DNA of 14,777 bases from Gallionellaceae bacterium UBA5126 (GTDB lineage: Bacteria; Pseudomonadota; Gammaproteobacteria; Burkholderiales; Gallionellaceae): positions 3,510 to 18,286 of the forward strand of contig DHYQ01000087.1 in NCBI GenBank assembly GCA_002414205.1. Reading direction: 5' to 3'. The notes beneath the pieces are model-generated. The model was not told the DNA's origin and searched no databases. It was given only the letters and a program-made list of their open reading frames with translations. The translations under genes and the position numbers were made by a program. Shown piece after piece: positions 1 through 6,315 of the stretch. Each line of letters begins with the position of its first letter. Position 1 is the stretch's first letter.

Positions 1-49
<49 letters not shown>

Positions 50-64
50 TCAGATGAGCTGCGC

Positions 65-93
65 ATTCTAGTTGCCAATCTTAACCCTGTCAA
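65..93 (-). promoter_or_regulatory. Sigma70-type promoter of the initiator tRNA
   Basis: On the minus strand there is a consensus -35 TTGACA (93-88), a 17-bp spacer and a -10 TAGAAT (70-65, five of six matches). The next bases are GCGC (64-61), a GC-rich discriminator of the kind common at stable-RNA promoters under stringent control. Transcription would start near 58, leaving a leader of about 9 nt before the mature tRNA 5' end at 49. The promoter lies in the short gap after the downstream channel gene. I see no intrinsic terminator in that gap, so read-through from the channel operon into the tRNA is possible. Confidence 0.85.
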
Positions 94-134
94 CACATTT
101 CTTTAACATTGCGCATTATTTTCCCGTAATGAAC

Positions 135-2393
135 TTACAGAACACGAATGGCATAAAGCGTCAGTGATCCATAAAAGCCCAGCACAGAAGTGATGGCGGC
201 GACGCGGAAGCGATGATTCCAGGATTTCGCCAGCGCCTTCTCGCCCTTACCCATCAAATACTGTATGTAGATGATGGAAATAATGATGGAAACCACAAAA
301 GCATATGCCAACAGGAAGTAATAATCTGCCAGCATGGTATAGCCGACCTTGGGAAAGCCGTTTTTCTGGGCCATGTGGTACACCAAAATACCCACCAACC
401 CAGAGATGGATGCGTTGATGCGCGGCGTAAACTGATCCAGAGGCACCCATAACACCATCAGGATGATGCCCAGCAAAATGACCAGCGGCAAAAAGAAGGT
501 GTACAGATATGGTTGCAGAATACGCCGAACTTCAATATCCAGATTAACGCTGGAAAAATAGATCGGGCTCTTATAGCCAGCCCCCATACGATAATCGGGA
601 TCACCAAAGGTAGATTTATGCTTGTATAAATCCGCATACATCTCACGCCCCTCGTAGGTCCACTCATGTGGATTGATGTCCCGCACCGGCCCTGTGTCCA
701 TATGACGGGAGTCCACCACCAACATGATATGCGTGGTGTTTTTGTTGATATGTGCCACGCTCAGGGGCAAACGCTGACTATCAAATGGAAATGCCGACAA
801 ATCATACGGCGCCTCCAGCGTTAGGCGTTTGCGATAAGCCCGATAATGAATCGGGTTGTTTAAATTCTCTTTCAATAGGGTGCTGCTTTCTCGAAGCGAA
901 TTCAACAAACCAATTTTCTCGATTTCAGCACTACTCAGGCGGTTCTCTGCCCATTTGAACCACATAAACACATCTACATCCCACAACATATCCCGGATAT
1001 TGATATCGTTAATGCGGATCACATCCACTCCCACAAACACCACATCAATGATGTGGTAGGGCGTGTAGTCACTCAACTGGATAAAACCCTTTTTGATGCG
1101 CTCCTCCAGTTGCTTCAACACATACTCTTCCCTGGGATGCTGCAACTGAGTCATAGCCACCTTGAAACGTCCATCCTTGATAACCGAGACATAGATATCC
1201 CGCAGCAACACCCGCTCCTGCTTGCGTGTGGCCGCGTCGATCTGGGCTCGGTCTGGCTTGGGCGCACCATTGGCCTCGGCTTGCCCAAGCAAATAGCGCT
1301 CTACGTATTCTGCCGTCTTGTCACGCTTGTTATTGAAATACAGCATGCCCGTCAACCCTTCCACGGCGTCATGCCAATCAATATTGGCAAGATGGTCGCG
1401 CACTGTCGTGCGAGTGACTGCTTTACCGACCGCTTTTAAATCATGGATAGCATCTTCCAGCAAATGGAGGGTGTCATAGGCAATCGCCGCCTGCACGGTG
1501 GGTTTACTGCCGAACTGTTGCTGATACTCGCGGGCAAAAGCGGCGGCCTTACGATTGGCGGTTTCCCATAAAAACGTCGAAGCCACATACACATCCTTGC
1601 TACTGGATTCTGGTACGGCGGACAGAAAACGCTCATCCGCCCACGTCTTGGAAGCCATCACCGGCATGTTTAGCCCCTGTGCACGCAGTTGCGGCAAAAA
1701 TTCCACGCCAGTTTCCGGGCTCCCCAGCGCCACGATCACGTCCACTGCCTCCTTCAGGTTCGCATCCGGCAATTGCTGCGCCACCCAACCCGCCGGCAAA
1801 TGGCCCTTGCGTGGCACTTCTACCTCCTTGACCACCTGCAATCCCAGTCGCTGTGCCTTTTGCACGAAGGCATCGCGCAGCGAAGTGCCGAACTTACCCT
1901 CGTCACGCATGATCAACACCCGGTTTTTTTTCAGCACCTCCTTGACGTAGGTTGCCATGAACTTGCCCTGCTCATCATCGGCGATGTTCAACATGAAGGC
2001 CCAGGGATTGTCCTGGACAAAATGGCCGTTCCCCACATCGGGCGACAGCAGCGGCACACCCGCCTGAGCAAAAATAGCACCCGTCGCCAAGGCAATATCG
2101 GTGTAGTAGTGCGCCACCACCGCCAGCAGGCTTTTATCCTGCACCAAAGCCCGCGCTGCGGCCTGAGCCTTGGCCACCTCATTACCGTCATCACGAATCA
2201 CCAACTCCAGTTGCGTGTCTTTATGCGTAGTATTGAAGTTCTGTACGAACATCTGCATGGCTTTTTTCAGCGGCAAGCCTTTTTCGGCACGTTCACCGGA
2301 CAAGGGCAACATCACGCCAATACGGTAGGTTTCGGCCCATGCGGCACCGCACAATCCCAACAGCAGGGCAAAAAGAATCAAGATTCGACGCAT
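135..2393 (-). CDS. Periplasmic-binding-domain/pentameric ligand-gated ion channel fusion (paralog B)
   Basis: 752 residues. Start chosen at ATG 2393 because GAGGA sits 7 nt upstream and the protein then begins with a Sec signal peptide (about 1-20, ending AWA before ETY); the longer open frame to 2444 overlaps the neighbouring gene. Residues about 21-415 resemble the type I periplasmic binding fold of LivJ-like amino-acid receptors (YRIGVMLPLSG start, AVVAHYYTD and SPDVGN segments, WETANRKAAAF). Residues about 445-624 are a Cys-loop-superfamily extracellular domain: beta-2 strand with WFKWAENRL (478-486), and the pro-loop DLSAFPFDSQ (531-540) without the cysteines. Arg623/624 precede M1. Membrane segments: M1 about 625-651 with the inner proline, M2 about 658-676, M3 about 684-712, M4 about 728-750. 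The mature protein has no cysteine. It is the last gene of a three-gene run, 10 bp after its paralog. Automated tools would probably call it an ABC substrate-binding protein; the four-helix channel half argues against that. Ligand and selectivity unknown. Confidence 0.9.
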   Translation of the reverse strand: MRRILILFALLLGLCGAAWAETYRIGVMLPLSGERAEKGLPLKKAMQMFVQNFNTTHKDTQLELVIRDDGNEVAKAQAAARALVQDKSLLAVVAHYYTDIALATGAIFAQAGVPLLSPDVGNGHFVQDNPWAFMLNIADDEQGKFMATYVKEVLKKNRVLIMRDEGKFGTSLRDAFVQKAQRLGLQVVKEVEVPRKGHLPAGWVAQQLPDANLKEAVDVIVALGSPETGVEFLPQLRAQGLNMPVMASKTWADERFLSAVPESSSKDVYVASTFLWETANRKAAAFAREYQQQFGSKPTVQAAIAYDTLHLLEDAIHDLKAVGKAVTRTTVRDHLANIDWHDAVEGLTGMLYFNNKRDKTAEYVERYLLGQAEANGAPKPDRAQIDAATRKQERVLLRDIYVSVIKDGRFKVAMTQLQHPREEYVLKQLEERIKKGFIQLSDYTPYHIIDVVFVGVDVIRINDINIRDMLWDVDVFMWFKWAENRLSSAEIEKIGLLNSLRESSTLLKENLNNPIHYRAYRKRLTLEAPYDLSAFPFDSQRLPLSVAHINKNTTHIMLVVDSRHMDTGPVRDINPHEWTYEGREMYADLYKHKSTFGDPDYRMGAGYKSPIYFSSVNLDIEVRRILQPYLYTFFLPLVILLGIILMVLWVPLDQFTPRINASISGLVGILVYHMAQKNGFPKVGYTMLADYYFLLAYAFVVSIIISIIYIQYLMGKGEKALAKSWNHRFRVAAITSVLGFYGSLTLYAIRVL

Positions 2394-2400
2394 TTCGCTA

Positions 2401-2405
2401 TCCTC
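2401..2405 (-). promoter_or_regulatory. Ribosome binding site of channel paralog B
   Basis: GAGGA on the minus strand, 7 nt before ATG 2393. It fixes the start at the signal peptide rather than at 2444. It lies inside the 10-bp gap after the upstream stop codon and overlaps its edge, so translation of the two subunits is probably coupled. Confidence 0.75.
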
Positions 2406-4695
2406 AATAACTAAATTGCAGGGAGGGTTTGGCATACAAGGCAAACAGCGTCACCAGCGTATAAATACAAATCACCGAAATGAATGCACCCACACTAAAG
2501 CGCTGATTCCACATCTTGGCGCGCTCTTTGTGGCCTTCGGAAATCAGATACTGAGTGTAAATAATGCCAATAATCAAAGTCACCACCTGTGCGTAGCCCA
2601 GCAAGAAGTAATAATCCGCCACCATGGTATAGCCGACCTTGGGGAAAGCATTCTTCTGCGACATGTGATACACCAAAATACCGACCAGCCCGGAAATCGA
2701 GGCATTGATACGAGGCGTAAACTGCTCGATCGGCACCCACAGCACCATCAAGATGATACTCAGCAGAATCGTCAGTGGCAGGAAGAAGGTATAAATATAG
2801 GGCTGCAAAATCCGCTGCACCCCCACTTCCAAATTCACCGTGGAAAAATACACCGGACTCTTGTAACCCGCCCCCAGGCGGTAATCGGGGTCGCCGAAAG
2901 TCGATTCATAGCGATACAGGTCGGAATACAGATTACGCCCCAGATAATTCCACTCGCGCGGTTTGATATCCTCAATGGGCGAGGTATCCATGTGACGCGA
3001 ATCGACCACCAGCATGACATGGGAAATATTCTTGTTGGCATGCGCAATCGACATGGGCAGGACTTGTTCGTCAAAGGGGAAGGCCGATAAATCATACGGC
3101 GCCGTCAGCACCACGCGCTTGCGATACACACGGTAGCGAATCGGCCCGGTCAGATTTTCCTTGAACAGCGTGGATTGTTCGCGCACCGCATTGATGACGC
3201 CGATTTTTTCCACCTCCTTGTTGTCGAGGCGATTTTCCGCCCACTTGAACCACATGAAGACATCCACATCCCACTGCATGTCGCGCAAATTGATGTCATT
3301 GATACGGATCACGTCCACCCCGACGAACACCACGTCAATCAAGTGATAAGGTTGGTGATCGCTCACCAGGACATAGCCTTTGCCGACACGCTCCTCCAAT
3401 TGACGCAAAACATACTCCTCGCGCGGGCGCATCAACTGTTGATAAGCGGTCTTGAAGCGACCATCTTTGATGACCGACACAAACATGTCGCGCAACAGGG
3501 CACGATTTTCCTCACCGCTGGGCGGCAGGGGCGGCGACAAATGGGCAGGGAGTTTGCCTTCTGCCTGCAACTTTGCCTCGTATTCCGCCACATATTCCGC
3601 CGTCTTGTCACGGGCATTCTTGAAAAACAGCACCCCAGTAGCACCTTCCAGGCCGTCACCCCAATCCAGATTAGCCACCGCATCCCGGATCGAAGATCGG
3701 CTGACAGGCACCTTGGAGCCCGGCGCAGACAACTGGCCAATGACATGCCCCAATAAGGTCATAGCATCAAAAGTCGTCGCCGCGACCACGGGTGTCGCTT
3801 CCTTGAACTGATGGGAATAAGCGCGGGAGAACTTCGCCGCCTGCCGATTGGCAATTTCCCAGAGGAACGGCGAGGTGACGTACACATCCTTGGTGTAGCG
3901 CTCATCAATGACATTGGTATCGACGAATTTCGGGCTGGACCAGGTATTCGGTGCCAACACCGGCATTTCAAAGCCATGTTGACGCAACCTCGGCAACAAC
4001 TTCACCCCGCTGTCGCTGTGCATCATCGGCACGATCAAATCATAGTCGCCCGCTTGCGCTGCCGGCAAATGCCGCTTCATCCAGGCATCATCGGGGTTTT
4101 CCCCTGGCTCAACCGATACGGTGCGTACCACTTGCAATCCTACCCGTGCGGCCTTCTTGATAAAGGCATCGCGCATGGCCACGCCAAATTGCTCGGTGTT
4201 GTATAACAGCAGTACCCGTGACTTTTTCATCACTTCCTTGGCGTACACCGCCATGAAACTGGCCTGTATCACATCCGACACATTGAGTACAAATGCCCAT
4301 TTACTGCTGTTAGCCAAGGCTTGGCTACTGACGTTGGGGGAAAAATAAGGAATTTTGGCATCCGCAAACACTTTGGCCGTGGCCATGGCCACGCCGGTGT
4401 CATAGTGCCCGACCACTGCCAGCAAATCGGGGTCCTGCACCAGTGCGGCGGCGGCGGCGGGTGCCCGTGCCGGATCACCGAAATCATCCTGCACCACCAG
4501 TTCCATTTTTTGCTGCGGGTTGGTAGCGTTGAATTGCTGCACAAACAATTCCGCCGCCTTCTTGAGCGGCAAACCCTTCTCGGCACGCGGCCCGCTCAAC
4601 GGTGCAATCAGGCCAATCTTGTAGGTTTTACCCCAAGCCCCCAGCGACAACAGCAATGCACACACTGCCAACAAAATACGCAAACCTTGTTTCAT
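2404..4695 (-). CDS. Periplasmic-binding-domain/pentameric ligand-gated ion channel fusion (paralog A)
   Basis: 763 residues with a Sec signal peptide (about 1-22, ending GAWG before KTY). Residues about 23-425 look like a LivJ-type Venus-flytrap: YKIGLIAPLSG start, VVGHYDTG (94-101) where LivJ has its GHLCSS ligand loop, and SPNVSSQ (119-125) where LivJ has TPAATAP. Residues about 447-628 form a pentameric-channel extracellular domain: WFKWAENRL (482-490), pro-loop DLSAFPFDEQ (535-544), and conserved Arg628 before M1. M1 about 630-654 has the kink proline (FFLP). M2 starts at TPRINASISG (660-669). M3 about 688-716; a short M3-M4 loop; M4 about 732-754. Bacterial channels such as GLIC and ELIC are about 310-320 residues, so the extra 400 or so are the binding module. 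AAGGA lies 8 nt before the ATG. It follows the peptidase gene after 31 bp. The only mature cysteine is Cys743 in M4. Fold assignments are confident; function as a ligand-gated channel is inferred. Confidence 0.9.
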   Translation of the reverse strand: MKQGLRILLAVCALLLSLGAWGKTYKIGLIAPLSGPRAEKGLPLKKAAELFVQQFNATNPQQKMELVVQDDFGDPARAPAAAAALVQDPDLLAVVGHYDTGVAMATAKVFADAKIPYFSPNVSSQALANSSKWAFVLNVSDVIQASFMAVYAKEVMKKSRVLLLYNTEQFGVAMRDAFIKKAARVGLQVVRTVSVEPGENPDDAWMKRHLPAAQAGDYDLIVPMMHSDSGVKLLPRLRQHGFEMPVLAPNTWSSPKFVDTNVIDERYTKDVYVTSPFLWEIANRQAAKFSRAYSHQFKEATPVVAATTFDAMTLLGHVIGQLSAPGSKVPVSRSSIRDAVANLDWGDGLEGATGVLFFKNARDKTAEYVAEYEAKLQAEGKLPAHLSPPLPPSGEENRALLRDMFVSVIKDGRFKTAYQQLMRPREEYVLRQLEERVGKGYVLVSDHQPYHLIDVVFVGVDVIRINDINLRDMQWDVDVFMWFKWAENRLDNKEVEKIGVINAVREQSTLFKENLTGPIRYRVYRKRVVLTAPYDLSAFPFDEQVLPMSIAHANKNISHVMLVVDSRHMDTSPIEDIKPREWNYLGRNLYSDLYRYESTFGDPDYRLGAGYKSPVYFSTVNLEVGVQRILQPYIYTFFLPLTILLSIILMVLWVPIEQFTPRINASISGLVGILVYHMSQKNAFPKVGYTMVADYYFLLGYAQVVTLIIGIIYTQYLISEGHKERAKMWNQRFSVGAFISVICIYTLVTLFALYAKPSLQFSY

Positions 4696-4703
4696 TTTTA
4701 TTT

Positions 4704-4708
4704 TCCTT
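4704..4708 (-). promoter_or_regulatory. Ribosome binding site of channel paralog A
   Basis: AAGGA on the minus strand, 8 nt before ATG 4695, in the 31-bp gap after the aminopeptidase stop codon. No terminator-like hairpin is visible in that gap, which supports co-transcription. Confidence 0.7.
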
Positions 4709-4726
4709 TCTCACCGCAAGCACCGC

Positions 4727-6184
4727 TTAGTCCAGCATGTGCAATCCCCAAGCCACACCGAAGCCGGTCACATCACTGGCAACGATGCCCAACCCGCCAT
4801 CGCAGCGGCTGGCCGACAAATCCACATGCAGCCAAGGCACTTCCGGCGCGGGCGGGGTATCGTCCTTGGCAGATTTTTTCTCCGTCAGGAAACGCTTGAG
4901 GAAGCGCGCCGCCAGAATGTGATCGGCCTCGCCGTCCAGGGTGCATTGTTTGATGTCGGCCACCTTGGAATCCAGCGCCGGTTCGTAATCCTCGTCCAGC
5001 GGGAAGGCGCACAGGCGCTCGCCGCTGGCTTGCCCCGCCGTCACAGCTTGTTGCAAACGCGCCGCATCATTGCCCAACACGCCGCTGTAACGTGCGCCGA
5101 GCGCCACGGCCATGCTGCCGGTCAGGGTGGCAAAGTCAATCAGCAACTCCGGCTGGGCACGCGCCGCCAAGGTCAGGGTATCGGCCAGCACCATGCGCCC
5201 TTCGGCGTCGGTGTGCATGATTTCAATCGTGGTGCCGTTCAGCGCCTTGACCACGTCGTTTTGCTTGTAGGCCAACGGGCTGATATGGTTTTGCGCAATC
5301 GCCAGCCAACAGTCGATGTTCACCGGGCGCTGTTGCAGCGTGGCCGCCAACAAAATCCCCAAGCACACCGCCGAGCCGTTCATGTCCTCGTGCATGCCGT
5401 GCATGTAGCGCGCCGGTTTCAGGTTATGGCCGCCAGTGTCAAAGCAAATGCCCTTGCCGGCCAGCGCCACGGTTTTTTCCGCGCCGGGCGGGCGATAGCG
5501 CAGATGCACAATGGCGGCATCCTGCTCGCTGCTACCCTGCGCCACCGCCACAAATGCCCCCGCGCCCAGTTTGCGCAAGGTTTTGAAGTCGAATTCCTCA
5601 TGCGCCCAGCCATGCGTTTTGGCCAATTTTTTAATGCGCTTGCGATATTCGCCGGGGGTCAATTCGTTGGGCGGCAACATGGTCAGCGTGCGACACAGCA
5701 CATTGCCCTCGGCCTGGGCGCGCAGCGCAGCAAAGGCCGCTTCATCGGTCGCCCCGCACAAGGTGATTTTTTTCAGCGGCTTGCCGCCTTCCTTGTAGCT
5801 GGGCAACGCCACACCATTCACCCAAGCGGCATACGTTGCCAACTCGGCCAAGGCCTGTGCACCCTCACCCTGCACGACGACGGTGATTTTGCCTGGATGC
5901 TCCGCCAGCAACAGTTGCACCACCCGGCGCACCTGCGTGTGCTGTGCAAACCGCGCAGCGGCCAAATCCAGCATCGCCCACACCAGCAAACGCCCGTCCG
6001 CCGTATTGGCCGCCACCGGCGCGCTGGCCAATTCCGCCAGCTTCATATCGCGCCGCTTCAACACCGCCGCCAGCAATTCGCGCTGTGGCAACGTATCGGG
6101 CAAAGCGGTCTGCTTGGCAAACAGCACCAATTGATGCGCCGCATTGCTGGCAGGCGCAAGCTGAAAATCGAGTTGAGCTAACAT
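4727..6184 (-). CDS. M17 family leucyl-aminopeptidase-type metallopeptidase
   Basis: 485 residues, cytoplasmic (no signal peptide). The C-terminal catalytic domain (about 165-485) has the full M17 two-metal site: Lys244 and Asp249 in GKGICFDTGG, Asp267 in HEDMNGSA, and Asp326 and Glu328 in HTDAEGR, plus catalytic Lys256 and Arg330. The enzyme should remove N-terminal amino acids from peptides and probably assembles as a hexamer like PepA. The residue before TDAEGR is His, where PepA has Asn. The N-terminal domain (1-160) is poorly conserved, as usual in the family, and DNA-binding activity as in PepA cannot be predicted. ATG 6184 has AAGGGG 5 nt upstream and a TATAAT box about 35 nt upstream. 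It is the first gene of the run leading into the two channels. The link may be functional (amino acids as products and as ligands) or only positional. The exact subfamily (PepA or PepB type) is not decided. Confidence 0.92.
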   Translation of the reverse strand: MLAQLDFQLAPASNAAHQLVLFAKQTALPDTLPQRELLAAVLKRRDMKLAELASAPVAANTADGRLLVWAMLDLAAARFAQHTQVRRVVQLLLAEHPGKITVVVQGEGAQALAELATYAAWVNGVALPSYKEGGKPLKKITLCGATDEAAFAALRAQAEGNVLCRTLTMLPPNELTPGEYRKRIKKLAKTHGWAHEEFDFKTLRKLGAGAFVAVAQGSSEQDAAIVHLRYRPPGAEKTVALAGKGICFDTGGHNLKPARYMHGMHEDMNGSAVCLGILLAATLQQRPVNIDCWLAIAQNHISPLAYKQNDVVKALNGTTIEIMHTDAEGRMVLADTLTLAARAQPELLIDFATLTGSMAVALGARYSGVLGNDAARLQQAVTAGQASGERLCAFPLDEDYEPALDSKVADIKQCTLDGEADHILAARFLKRFLTEKKSAKDDTPPAPEVPWLHVDLSASRCDGGLGIVASDVTGFGVAWGLHMLD

Positions 6185-6218
6185 GGCGACCCCTTAAATA
6201 GACAATTGGAATGCCCGG

Positions 6219-6224
6219 ATTATA
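6219..6224 (-). promoter_or_regulatory. Candidate -10 box for the peptidase-channel operon
   Basis: A perfect TATAAT on the minus strand, 34 nt before the aminopeptidase ATG, would give a leader of about 28 nt. No good -35 hexamer is found 16-18 bp upstream, so it may be weak or activator-dependent. If real, it would transcribe the peptidase and both channel genes. Confidence 0.4.
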
Positions 6225-6315
6225 GAGGCATACCGCCATGGATGGCCGGGAATTACCCGCAGATGACGCCAACAAAGGGTTATGGGCCTGTCGGGGCAGG
6301 ACGCCGACGACCGCT

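Larger units (their letters stand above)
135..4695 (-). repeat. Tandem gene duplication of the fused receptor channel
   Basis: The two channel genes are head-to-tail paralogs. Over 52 aligned residues from the end of M1 through M3 I count 46 identities; similarity is visibly lower in the binding domain. At DNA level a 21-nt block (333-353) recurs exactly at 2623-2643, an offset of 2290 bp, with imperfect similarity around it. The offset equals one gene unit, so unequal recombination could make single-gene hybrids. Confidence 0.85.

Noticed and set aside
94..134. Intrinsic terminator after channel paralog B
   Set aside because: Only a weak 5-bp stem (CATTA/TAATG) is visible, with no U-tract.
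2394..2444. A longer N-terminus for channel paralog B
   Set aside because: It would overlap the upstream gene and bury the signal peptide. The downstream ATG at 2393 has a good ribosome site and the signal peptide directly after it.
1689..3090. Plus-strand open frames opposite the two channel genes
   Set aside because: Both have low-complexity His/Gln/Arg-rich translations and arise at equivalent places in the two paralogs, as expected for shadows of conserved coding sequence.
135..4695. Both receptor genes as ABC-importer substrate-binding proteins
   Set aside because: The C-terminal halves contain a channel extracellular domain and four membrane helices. No permease or ATPase genes are adjacent.
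4630..4695. Lipoprotein signal on the receptors
   Set aside because: The signal-peptide cysteines (Cys12 in A, Cys15 in B) lie inside the hydrophobic stretch and lack a small residue at -1, so no lipobox fits.
4739..6181. A long open frame on the plus strand opposite the aminopeptidase
   Set aside because: It mirrors the codon pattern of a GC-rich gene. The translation is Arg/Gln/His-rich with no recognisable domain, while the minus strand encodes a complete M17 enzyme.
6225..6315. Terminator between the cyclase and peptidase genes
   Set aside because: Two stems of only 4 bp (CCTG/CAGG and CGGG/CCCG) without a U-run are not enough.
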